The notes under the pieces: generated by a model
Databases searched by the model: none
Seen by the model: only the letters and a program-made list of their open reading frames with translations
Told to the model about the DNA's origin: nothing
In this document: in pieces, positions 23,297 to 34,225 of the stretch
Position numbering within the stretch: the first letter of the stretch is position 1
Layout of the letters: the number at the start of each line of letters is the position of its first letter
From: Macrotrachela quadricornifera
Taxonomy: Eukaryota; Rotifera; Eurotatoria; Philodinida; Philodinidae
Direction of reading: 5' to 3'
DNA length: 64,000 bases
Assembly: GCA_022393335.1 (NCBI GenBank)
Contig: JAJEKB010021049.1
Location: 36,062-100,061, forward strand
Position numbers and translations under genes: made by a program

Positions 23297-25491
23297 ATAT
23301 ATACTTCTGGAATGCAAAAGTGATAGTGAGTATTTGACCTCTTTTAACACTAGAAAAGGACTTATTGGGAAAAGTCATTATGCTATTCGATAGCCCTTAG
23401 AGTTTCCTATCAGACTATGCCATTTGATCGTATCTGACTTTTATTCGGTGAAAAGCTAATCAAATAGAGAATGAATGAGTCCTCATTGTCTTCACATTTT
23501 GTATTTTGGATGAATCGTTGATTATATAATGAGTTTTTTGAAAAGTAAGCAGATATTCCGATAGTCCTAAAAATTCTGTACAAGATAGATATTTTCTTAG
23601 AGTATAGTCGTTTTTCTTTGAAATATAATGCTAGAAAAACGATAGTTTCTCCTATTGCTCAATTCGAAAAATGCATATTTTTGTCATTGTTTTTTCGAAA
23701 TTTTGTTTTTTACCTGCCATAGATATCTGCAAAGTCGCTCAATTCTTATAACTAAATGCATGAAAAGTAAATCCTTGATTAAGAATTGTTTAGATGATGG
23801 ACTTGTAGTTTCCTTCCGTTTTTTTATCCGTCAAAATATTTCTTGTGATGTAGTGACTTAGTGATCATGTGTCTGACCGTTACCCAATGTTACATGTACA
23901 TTCTAGAACCTTCTATGTACTCTTGTCTTCCCGATCACATCAAGGTGTAATTGCGCAGGTATGTAAAAGCGCAATGTTCTGGAATATTCCATTTCTGATA
24001 CTATATATACTTCTCAGTTATTGTATTTCTCTCTTTCCAGTCAGTTGCCCTGTACAGTCAGATTTGTTAGCTATCCACGTGTGAATAAACAATCTCTTCT
24101 ATATTCTGATTTCTGCTCGATACCGAACTGAGTCTAAATACGTGATATTTCTTTAATCGAACACCTGCATATTAATTTTATACGTTCATTGTTTTCTTTA
24201 TTTCGACACGATTATTTAATCTAAAATGTGTACCCATCTAACTATTGGTGATCATTAGCGGGTGATATCATTGAGTTTGGACCAAGGCACTCATCTCAAT
24301 CGTATAGCACGTATCATTCATTGCTCAGTTAGAACGGTATACAGTTTTGGATTTATTTCATGAAACTAATGATGTTGTTGAGCGAGAAGGATTTGGCGGT
24401 AGTAGTTCGTTGACTAATGATGAAATGTACGTTCTGCGACAATTATTGTACAGATATTCGGTTGAAACATCAAATCAATTGAACAAACGATTTTACCGAC
24501 GAACTGGACGCTTAGTTACTCCTCAAGCAATTAGAAATTATCGAAAGTGGTTCGGTTTCCAGGCCGTTCACGCCAGAATCCAACTATTATTGAACCAAAG
24601 ACATGCCGATCGCCGATTAGCTTTTTGTCAACAAAATATTCATGATGATTGGCGTTGTGTTATTTTTGCCGATGAAAAAATCTTCGAAGTCGATCCTACA
24701 AGTATTTTTTATGGGATTCCGTATGGCCGACCACGTCCAACTACATTTCGTAGTCAAGGACAGTATCAAGTGGCAGTGTTTGGTACCATTTGGTACAATA
24801 ATAGATCAAATTGAGTATTCATTGAAGGACGAACCAGTACTGCCACATTCGTTGAATATTTAGAAGATGAACTTCATTTACACCGACGATTGATAAGAAA
24901 TTATGATTTCATACATGATCATCCAACATGGGCACGTACGACTGTAACCCATTAGATATCTATAACAGGCAAAAATATACAATATGATGAGCTGCAAGAG
25001 CGTCTAGTTCTATTTTGAAAAACTAGTATCTAGAGAGATGACAATGTAAGTCAAAGTTTCGGAAAAACAATGACAAAAATATGCATTTTTCAAATTGAGC
25101 AATAGGAGAAACTATCGTTTTTCTAGCATTATATTTCAAAGAAAAACGACTATACTCTAAGAAAATATCTATCTTGTACAGAATTTTTAGGACTATCGGA
25201 ATATCTGCTTACTTTTCAAAAAACTCATTATATAATCAACGATTCATCCAAAATACAAAATGTGAAGACAATGAGAAAATCTATAATTTGAAAATCTGAC
25301 TATGAGGATGCATTCATTCTCTATTTGATTAACTTTTCACCGAATAAAAGTCAGATATGATCAAATGGCATAGCCTGATAGGAAACTCTTAGGGCTATCG
25401 GATGGCTTGATTACTTTTCCCAATAAGTCATTTTCTAGTGTTAAAAGAGGTCAAATATTCACTGTCACTTTTGCTTTCCAGGAGTATATGT
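23297..25491 (+). mobile_element. Tc1-like (IS630/Tc1) element with ~400-bp terminal inverted repeats
   Basis: The left arm (23297-23705) and right arm (about 25056-25491) are reverse complements, about 90% identical by eye over some 400 bp. The right arm has an extra ~31 bp near 25275-25310 (GAAAATC..ATAGATTTT) relative to the left. The outer ends read CA[TC]ATATACT[TC]CTGG. A broken Tc1-type transposase lies between the arms on the + strand. About 2.2 kb in all. Confidence 0.8.
24265..25017 (+). pseudogene. Tc1-type DDE transposase, broken
   Basis: A 5' piece reading HLNRIARIIHCSVRTVYS (second helix-turn-helix region) is one frame off from the main ORF (24347-24814, opening at a TTG, not an ATG). 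The main ORF reads LTNDEMYVLRQLLYRYSVET, then RRTGRLVTPQAIRNYR, and a catalytic block VIFADEKIFEVD that carries the second Asp of the DDE triad. Its stop at 24812-24814 is followed in the same frame by a continuing match: FIEGRTSTATFVEYLEDEL near 24820-24880 and a remnant DHPTWA at ~24920-24935 where the last acidic block would be. With at least one frameshift and several stops it is inactive. Confidence 0.75.
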
Positions 25492-26685
25492 GTCTAGTGG
25501 TGCTCACGATGAAACTGTGTTGATAACAACGTTCGAGAAAAAAGAAAACTGTTATGACCGTAACAAAAGTAAAAATCATAACAGTCGGAAAAAATGCCTT
25601 ATGAAAAATTTTCGACATTCACTTCGTTCTATATAGGTGACAATAATCTATCGGATTACTAATTGTACCTGTTAACTCCATTTTTCTCAAACTTTCATTA
25701 TGTTTAAAATTCAATATTGATATTATTTGCCATTGGAGCTATATCTCTTTCCCCCCCCCCCTTCCCCTCCCGGGCAAAACTTTCTCACAATCCAATAGTT
25801 CCATGGAATAGTTCCATCCCGCGTGGGCGCCTGTTTCACACTATTGAAAAGCCATTGGATTAAATGGAGCACCAATTTCTAGAACCAACACAGGCACGAT
25901 AGTGAATCTGGATAGGACAAACTTTTGCAAAATATCCAAAAACTTCAGCATTTTGAGGTAAATTCCAATTATTTCGCACGATAACTCCCATTGGTCTTGA
26001 TATCATCAGTTTCCTCCTGAGATTTTGTATGTAACACAAGTTAATTTAGAGTAAGCACAAGCACAGAGGCGAATCCGAACAGTAAAAAGTAGAACCTGAT
26101 GCTGACTTTACTTATATGTATTGTACATGCATTCCAATAGACACAAAATTATAGAATATTCTTAGTTTGAACATGCAATTCTGCTATTATTATATTAGCC
26201 TGTTCTTAGTGTATTTTGATAAATCAATACCATAAGATTGATTACTGATTATTTTAATATCAGGTTATCTTTAAGAAAGTAATTTAGCTGATTAAAAAAA
26301 TTCCAAAAAACATACCATTTATGAGTTAATAATAAAAAATATATTATAAATTTTCGTTGTTTTGAGTTATTTTCACAGACGACTATAATTCTATTCTATT
26401 AGATTAAGTTGATTTTTTGAAAAAATTAAAGCTTTTTAAATAATTTTTTTTAAAAGGAGAATTATTTAATTAAAGAAAAGAAAACGATATCAGTAATACT
26501 ACCGCATACACAGCTTATTTTAATTTATCATTGTACAAAATAAATATAGCAAAAGCATAAAGTACTCTTTTGGACTTCGAATATTTGTAAAAAATTAATA
26601 CAAAGTGTTCATCAAACGTGTTAAATTGAACTTAAGTTTCAAAAGACGAGACTGTTGATTTGTATTGTTTTAATAGGGTTACAAG
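25492..26685. other. Spacer upstream of the glycine-zipper gene
   Basis: No gene seen. It contains a C12 run at about 25751 followed by CTTCCCCTCCCGGG, and AT-rich DNA after 26100. The last ~200 bp before 26686 should include the promoter, but no defined TATA box stood out. Confidence 0.45.
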
Positions 26686-27983
26686 ATGAGTTCGAATAAT
26701 AAACCAAAAACAAGTCAGCGTGGAAAGGATAAGATCGAAAAGGCAGAGAATTTGACGAAAGTGCTCCAAATGTCTAAGGCTATGCAGACAAGATTCCAAC
26801 TCATCCCGTCAACGGCTTTGAATAACGTAACAGTAGCTGGTATTAGAGACATGTCATTGGGAAGAGTGAAGGATGGCAAGCCAGTTGGTATGTGTGTTTC
26901 TTTATTTTAAAAAATGTTAAGCTCCCTATTTTAAAATCGCATAACTTATTTCTAGGTGCCAACGTAATACGATTCAATAATCCAAGTCCTAATACTAAAT
27001 CAGACTTTCATCGCATTTGCATCGATCCCAAAGGCGTATCCAACAAGAGTAATCCGCACATAAAAGTCTCGCCGGGCACTATTAAGGCAGCTCAAACCAT
27101 ACAATCTGGCCTCAAGGTAACCGGAAAGGTTTTGTTTGTAATATCTCTGGTGGCTAGTGGTGTTCGTGTGGCCAAATCAATATACGATGAGGTAACAATA
27201 GATGAAGAGATCGAATCGTTGCAACAAATAGTTAGCGCCCTGGAAAAAGATTTGACCGACGAAAACCTTACTGGATCAAGGCGAAAAGAAACCGAAGAGG
27301 CGTTAGAGTACTCCAGAGAGCTCTCAAAGGAAGCACTGAATAATAAAAACCACCCAGGAAAAAAAACCCTCGGCACATTGGTGTGTATTGGCGGCGAGTT
27401 TGGTGGCGGTGCGATTGGTGGTCTAGCGGGTGCCCAAGCTGGCGCAGCAATCGGAGCTGTGGGAGGACCAATCGGAGCTCTGGCCGGTGCTGTGATTGGC
27501 AGTGTCATGGGTGCCACAGTTGGTTCAGAAGCCGGTGGATCGATAATGAAGAATTTTAAATGCGATTCCGAAGGCCTTTCAACTGAAATGGATGGCTCCT
27601 TAGCGAAATTTGGTGAAGATGTTAAAGGCGAGGTTCTTGGTTTGAAAGGCAACTTCTCGATCAATGACAATGGTCTATCGACTGGAGTTGGTTCATCATT
27701 ATTCGAGTTTAAAAAAGAAAACAAAGGAAATTATGCACTGTTAAAAGTGGAAGCCAAAGTTGATGCGAATAAAAGTGGATTGGACCTCGGCGTAGAGGGA
27801 AGATTGGTGCGAGGTGAACTTGAATTTGAGAAAGTAAAAGTTGGGTTTGGGCTTAACTTGGACACCGGATTGAAAATCGGTGATGATGGCGTTAAAATGG
27901 AGGCATTAGGATTCGGATTTTCCTTTGACAATGGCGGATTTGGTTTAAAGCTTCCATTTTTTGATTTCAAATCCAAGCGTTAA
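26686..27983 (+). CDS. Glycine-zipper protein of unknown function, two exons
   Basis: Exons 26686-26887 and 26956-27983 join across a 68-bp GT..AG intron (GTT G|GT GCC) to give 409 aa. There is no signal peptide. Residues 1-50 are basic. A hydrophobic stretch (VLFVISLVASGVRVA) around 125-140 precedes an acidic, Glu/Lys-rich helical region (EEIESLQQIV to KEALNN) with coiled-coil character. Then comes a ~55-residue glycine zipper (repeated GxxxG with Ala: GGGAIGGLAGAQAGAAIGA and onward), a type of segment that packs as paired transmembrane helices. The last ~150 residues are a series of Gly-rich beta-like repeats (GLST-x-x-x-GSL-x-x-F and similar) ending in LPFFDFKSKR. Family not recognised. 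Codon use is less AT-biased than in the large genes. AATAAA lies at about 28050. Confidence 0.8.
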
Positions 27984-28333
27984 CAACCTGTTCTTACAAA
28001 TTCTAACTGTGTGTTGGATAGAACACGTTGCCTATTGTAGACACTTTCGAATAAAAAACCTTCTAATTAGAATCAATACAACAGTGATATTAATCAAGAA
28101 TACTTCCTGATTATTGAAACAAATGATAAAGTTATGTGACGTATATAATGTAAATTTAAATAATTGAACATATTTAGATGCCATTACATGTGGGGTACTC
28201 AATTGAATCTCTCCCAAAAAACACCCAACTACAAAGTTTATGTAGTGCGAGTAATGTCACACTTTGATGTCTACATATAAACGTGTTGCAAATACTAATT
28301 ATATTTGCATGTGTAGTTGCATCCAAATTTTAG

Positions 28334-30338
28334 TGAGGGAGAAAACGCGGATCCTAGTGGATTCTAGAATTCATCAGGATCTACCAGAATCTGCCGAATT
28401 TATCAGAATCCACTAGGATGCATAAAATTCCGAAAAATAAATATAACAAAATGAGAAAAAAATCAGATTTTATATCGTAGATTCTTGAGGGTGAGGGGTG
28501 AGGGTGGATCCTAGTGGATCATGGTCAAGACGAAATGACATATTGCTGAACTCCTTATTTGAAACTTATCTTGTAGTACTAATAGTAACGTTTCGAGAAC
28601 TATATTGGAGTACTATTTGGGACCTATTTAGGTGTCCTATTAGTCATTTTTTAAGGGTTACTTTGGAGTGCTATTGGTACTTAGTTCGGGGTTATCTGTT
28701 AGTGCTATTAATAACCTTTTGAGGACTATTTGGACATACTATTATTAACACTCTGAAACTATATTAGGATGCTCTTGGTAATTCTTTGGCGGCGATCTAA
28801 GGGTACCATTAGTGACTCTCTGAGTGCTAGTTTGGGACACTATAATTAACTTTTGAGGGCTATCTGCAGGTAGCATTAGTGACCTTACAAGGGCCCTCTA
28901 AGGGTACTCCCAGCGATTTTGTGATAACTAGCTGGCGATAGAGCATCAAACTATTAAGGGCTATCTTGAAAAATAGTACTAATAAGTATTTGAATGCCAG
29001 CTGAGATAGTATTAGTGGATTTTTGACGGATATCGGAAAACGGTCCTGTTAAGTTTTTCAAAACTATTCGAGGATGATCGATGTTATTTTGAAGAAAAAC
29101 TTAGCAGGCAATCTGTAATTATTGAAAATACTCCTTGCAATGTTTAACATAGTCCCAACACTAGACATTTGTTGGTAAATCGACCGCAACCCACTTAGTT
29201 TGATAAAAAATCTAACCATTTTATATCCAAAACTCTGATATCCTTGTTTGATTAAAATTAAAATAGAAGTTCTCCTTAGATTATTAGGTACGTTTCAAAA
29301 TCATGGAATATCTCATAGAACAATTAATTGAATCTCGGTTAAAGGATGCCAATCATCACTCGTACCAATATTTTTAATGTATTCCACGAGCCTAGGAAGT
29401 ATCCGAAAAATTGAACAATATACCAAATAACAATTCTATAGTAATTGATTTAATCAAAATCAAAACTATCAGACAAACGAAAACCATTCATTATAAAAAT
29501 TTCAATCTTTACTGACACAATAATATGATTGAGCAGATCGACAAAAATCGCTGAAAACCTCTTCACTAGATTCAAACATATCTTTCACTGCTGTAAGTAA
29601 CGTATCCACATATCCCTCGAAAAGTAACCGGTACCAGCCTTAGCTATCCCTGAAAAAGTTATCAGGATCACTGTCAGGATTTCGTCAAAATGTTACCAAT
29701 ATCAGCCCTAGATAGCTCCAAAAGATTAGTTCGATCACTTTTAGGTCGCTCTCAGAAGTTATTATAACTATTCAGAGATAGCTGTTGAAAAGTTACTGGG
29801 ATCACCCTCTAGACGCTTTCAAATAGTTACAGATTCATTGTTCCAATCGTCACAAAAAGTAACTCAGACGACATCCACGCGAATCTAGAATGCTCCTACA
29901 ACTGCTCCAGATATTCCTAAACAACTTACTAACAGTACCCCCAGGTGGCCCTCGAAAAACTACTAGTAGTGGCTGGAGACAAATCGCAACGAGTTATCAA
30001 TAACATTCACAGATAAACTTAAAAAAAGCACTAATGATACCTTAACCTAGTTCTCAAAAACTTTCTTGCACTACCATCCGATCGCCCAGAAACAGCTACT
30101 AATAGTACACAGTTACTAATGATACCCGAAACAGTCCTCGCAAGGTTATTAATATTACCCGAAAAAACCCAAAGGGTTATTATCAGTATTCTAACAAAGC
30201 AATGAAATAGTTACTAATAGTACTCCAAGTAGTCCTTTAAAAAGTTATTAAAATATGGGTATGTATCAATCACTAGGATCCATCGAAATCCACCGGATCC
30301 GCCAGAATTCACAAGATCCAGGATCCGATTTTTCCCTC
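28334..30338. mobile_element. ~2-kb inverted-repeat element made of opposed ~33-bp tandem arrays
   Basis: The ends are GGATCC-rich inverted repeats. The left reads GAGGGA..GCGGATCCTAGTGGATTC with AGAATTC close by, and the right, as reverse complement, reads GAGGGA..TCGGATCCTGGATC with GAATTC close by. Inside, 28560-29060 is an array of diverged ~33-bp units (GGGCTAT, GGGTACTATTAGT, then a T-rich GA end). From about 29600 to 30240 the same unit runs in the opposite orientation (AGTTACTAATAGTAC, then AGTCCT, then AAAAGTTA). About 500 bp between them lacks the unit. No transposase. A GAGGGTGAGGGGTGAGGGTGG run lies at 28487-28507. Confidence 0.6.
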
Positions 30339-31338
30339 TTGAATTTTTGTATATGTTTATATTTACATCGAGATATGTAGTAATGTATATATTGTGTTAG
30401 TTTATTTTATTATATGAAAAACATAATCTTTTTAACATTTGGACACTACATCAACGGTTTTGATCCAGTTTATTGGTCTCACACCGGTTTCTAAAACAAT
30501 ACTAAGACACGTAAATATAAATTTCTAGTAAACGAAGTCTGTGAAGATAAGTTCGGGTTGCGAAACCCCAGATTAGTACAAGTGTATTGTAAATGTTTTA
30601 GTTTCTCGTTTATATTTTAACTGATCCCATGAAGAGTTGAATAAACAATATAATTTTTTACCTCGACCTTCGCAAGTAATTGGAAAGACGAGATAATGGT
30701 TTTGCATATCATTAAACCGCTATCGATGTTAGTATTTTTGAACTAGAGCCATAAAATTTGGTAGGTGTGTAAATCATGACCATTTCTTACAAGACACAAA
30801 ATTTTACGTTGATCCAAGCCTATATAGGGTTTTATGTACGGGAAGGGGGTGGTAAAATCATAATGTTTATTTAAACAAAGATTGAAAGTGATCGTAATGA
30901 CCTCAAATTGAAGATGTTGGTCAAAATGATGACTAAATCATACTCTTCAAAACGAGATGTGTGCCGACCTCGAACATCCATCTGTTCTTTGAGAAAAAGC
31001 GTTAAACTGTTAAAATCTTATAACCCTGTATTTTTCCACCGAATCGACTGATCCTTGTGAAACTTTAAAAAAATGTTTTACTCACTAATATTAATACTAA
31101 TACCCCATTCGAGTCCATAGAAACAATAAAAAGTGCTTTTTCAATATTATCATCATACTTTATACTAATAGAACCTTTTTTTCTTCAGATATATATTTAG
31201 AGTAATTCTCATAATAATTTATTTATTGATCTCCAGTGTTTTTTGAGCGACAGTCGAGGTATGAACGTTTTTAGAAAAACTTCTTGCTTTTCATTTTTTT
31301 TCTTCCATATAAATAGTAATATTTCCCAAACCTCCAGT
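30339..31338. other. Spacer, no supported gene
   Basis: Nothing coding was recognised. The region 30700-31030 has short words typical of decayed elements but no ends could be paired. Confidence 0.4.
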
Positions 31339-31902
31339 ATGAATGCACAATCGAACGATAAATGTGATTGCAACACGCTGTTTTCCAATTTAAAATACAT
31401 CAAACTCAAACCAAATCTCTACTCGTTCGACGTACTTGGCGACAACGTTCAACTAGAGACGAATAGCGAATGGCGAAAACTAGGCCAGCTGATTGCACGC
31501 CATGTATCGACTAATAATCAGAGTGCTGTTCTATTGTCCACAGTGAGTCTGGAACATCTGACATCTCACGGCCATTCGACGTCTGACAATTCAAAACGCT
31601 TCGAGCATGGTGGAATTCTTTACATTATAACGTCAATCGATCAGGCTCAACTAGATTATATTGTCCATGACATAATCGAAAGCGAGGAGTTTGTGTTCGG
31701 TCTGAATGTATGGTTGTACTTTTTTGAGCAAGAAACAAGAGTACACGAGTTGTGGCACGATGCACATTTCCTGAACGAGATTAAACATATGATTTCAAAT
31801 TTGAACGTGCTGGATAAACTGGATCTAACATACGAGCTGATAGTAGGTGTGTCAGATGGTTGTGAAATGCTGTGGTTCAATCCAAGCTTCAATTTAAACT
31901 AA
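31339..31902 (+). CDS. Unknown 187-aa protein
   Basis: The frame is open from 31243, but the ATG at 31339 (MNAQSNDKCDCNT) is preferred. The upstream part is Phe/Ser-rich, unlike the rest, and CTCCAGT just before the ATG resembles a splice acceptor, so the true 5' exon may lie further up. The 187 residues look like a compact mixed alpha/beta cytosolic protein: a Cys-x-Cys near the start, LKPNLYSFDVLGDN, a helix with WRKLGQLIARHV, then HGGILYIITSID, an acidic helix (IVHDIIESEEFVF) and a C-terminal LTYELIVGVSDGCEMLWF. No membrane segment or known domain was recognised. Base use is less AT-biased than in the PARP and PKS genes. AATAAA at 31925-31930 is a good poly(A) signal 23 bp past the stop. 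Confidence 0.65.
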   Translation: MNAQSNDKCDCNTLFSNLKYIKLKPNLYSFDVLGDNVQLETNSEWRKLGQLIARHVSTNNQSAVLLSTVSLEHLTSHGHSTSDNSKRFEHGGILYIITSIDQAQLDYIVHDIIESEEFVFGLNVWLYFFEQETRVHELWHDAHFLNEIKHMISNLNVLDKLDLTYELIVGVSDGCEMLWFNPSFNLN

Positions 31903-33650
31903 TATGTTAATGTTTAATATCGATAATAAAGATAAGATAAAAAAAATGAGTTAGTCAAACGATTTTGATGAATTGTTCAAATAGAAAGAAACAAAATAAA
32001 TGATTAATATTCTGACTGAACTCTGGCCGATTTTCTTGACTATATTTGGATTTCGACTATCTACTCAATTGATAATTCATAGAAAATCACCAAGATAAAT
32101 GAATAAGAATCAAACAAGATAAGGTAGAGTGGTGAATTATCGTCGACATATTTATTTTCATCAAACTGATCGTTTCTTTAATGAGAAATATTTTTAAAAA
32201 TCTGTCGAATTTTGTTCAAAACTCAGAACAAAATCGAAGTGAAAGGAATAGTTTCGATGACAAACGAGTTGAAAAGAAAGACAAAGGAAAACCAACTGGT
32301 TTTGTTATTAAATAGATTTAATTCTTTGGAGATCGAGACAAAGCTTGATGATTTGTTTTTCTGATTAATCATTGAATAGAAATTCAAAATAAACTGAATA
32401 AATCATGTTTTTCATCTCGAATCGAATTTGAATATATTTATATTGTTCTTTGAAATTTGTTAAGATAAAATTGATGCGACAGATAGCTTTGATAAGAATA
32501 TAGCTCAACGAGAGAGCAAGTCATTTTCATTCATAGTCTTAATTAATTTGAATCTTGAGGGTGAGTTTAAATATCAAAATATCATGACGCGTTTTGATTC
32601 ATTTCAGAATCTCATCAGGTGGTTTAATAATTTGCATAGATAAGAAACTAAATTAGAATTAAATTGAATAGGCAAAAATACAATTCAATAGTAATCTCAA
32701 CTAATTTCTTAATGTTCAGTAGATGATCTGTCTATTTAAATGATGAGTTTTAAATAAGTAGGACTATGACTGGTTTCATTCCAATTTCAAGACCTCATCA
32801 GGTAGTTTAAAATATGCATAAAAAAGACGACAATTCTTTAAATTTGGATAATAAAAGTATGAGAATAAAGCCGTAACAAGAAAACTAGCAGACCTGTTAG
32901 AAGAAATAACTTAGATTATACATAAATAGGTCCTAACTACATTAACATAAAAATGGAAATTATAATCAATGATAAGTTATTATAATTTTAAATATTTTAC
33001 AGTGCAATAAATGTAATATACTATATAGATGGATAGCTGAAATATAACCTGACTTGAAGTAAAAAGGTTGAACACTTTAGTTGGATTGTATATAACTGAT
33101 TTGTTGTGACATATTTGACATAAAAAATAAAACATACAATCGATTAATTAGTGGATGGTAGTATATTAAATAAAGTTTACGCTTACCCTATAAGCAACTA
33201 GTTATAAAGGTTAACAAATTGAAAACAACTTGTTAGCGCAGCTCCTTTGGGGCCAAAATGTAAAACTCACGTACCTTCATAAAAAATGTACTGAATAATT
33301 ATTAGTTCTCTTGTCTTTGTTTTAAAGGAATTGTGTAGTAATCTTGATTGTCTCCTTTTTCTTGCTCTTGGTACTTAGAAGAACTCACATAAACATCTTC
33401 TTTGCAGTCTCCTCCCTATCATTATAAAAGTGTAAGCCATGGAGTTTGACCTTGCTTGCTAAAGTTTCTGAGGAGTGCCTGTAAGGGGAGGAGGAAGCAC
33501 TAGAACCTCGGCATAAAACTTACATTCACTATTTTCTCCGAAAATATACGTGAGTTCCACAAAAAATATAACAAGAATATTCCAATGATGTATCGAGCAT
33601 ACGAAAATATAACGTTAAGATATTTTATTGATATCATTATATAATGTTAG
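31903..33650. other. AT-rich spacer with one ~175-bp direct repeat
   Basis: Two related blocks (TTTCA[GA]AATCTCATCAGGTGG-type at ~32603-32640 and CAAGACCTCATCAGGTAG-type at ~32789-32820) suggest a short tandem duplication. No gene was seen. Confidence 0.4.
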
Positions 33651-33654
33651 GGGC

Positions 33655-34225
33655 TGATCAAACAGGTGTAGCAACGCCCAAGAATGAACTTTACCGAAAT
33701 AAGATTATGCTGGGCGTCTGATGGGTATTAAAAGAGACTATTCATTGGAAATTTCTCGCAACTAGCTGCAACATTACTGCTGATCTCTATTGTCAACAAC
33801 TAGACCGATGTGCAGAAACATTCAAAGGATAGCAAGGAAGAATTTAGTTTTTACATGATAACGCCAAACCTCATATTGCAAAGTCGATACATGAAAAGTT
33901 ATTGAAGCTCGGATGGGTTACAATTCCACATCTACCTTATTCTCCAGTCTTAACTCCTACAGACTACCACTTGTATCGTTCTACGTCTAATTATTTACAT
34001 GAGAAAAAATTCGACGACAAGAACAATCTCAAAATGAATCTTGCCAACTTCTTTGCCCAAAAATCTCAAGGCTTCTACGAATGCAGCATCCTTTCTCTAC
34101 CAAGACGTTGACAAGAAGTCATAGACAGTAATGGAGCTTACATTGTTGAAAGCTGAGTGTATTCTTGAAGCTAAAAAATAAAAAGAAAATTAAAAAAAAA
34201 ACGCAGAAACTTTCTGGTCATCCTA
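33655..34225 (+). pseudogene. Second mariner transposase remnant (3' part and right end)
   Basis: The + strand reads the catalytic half of a mariner transposase with several stops. Near 33665 it reads QTGVATPKNE. Next comes the IMLGV..VLKETIHWKFL block, in which the second catalytic Asp position is not preserved, and ADLYCQQLDR. FLHDNAKPHIA follows near 33850-33885, and YSPVLTPTDYHLYRS near 33945-33990, whose DY-aspartate gives the D34D spacing to the HDN aspartate. The end reads QEVIDSNGAYIVES and a stop at ~34155. A terminal-repeat-like sequence (ACGCAGAAACTTTCTGG) ends near 34225. The 5' half is missing. Confidence 0.8.

Noticed and set aside
27092..27724. 210-codon frame on the - strand, Pro/Ser-rich
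   Set aside because: It is the antisense shadow of the glycine-zipper gene; the Pro and Ala come from Gly codons read backwards.
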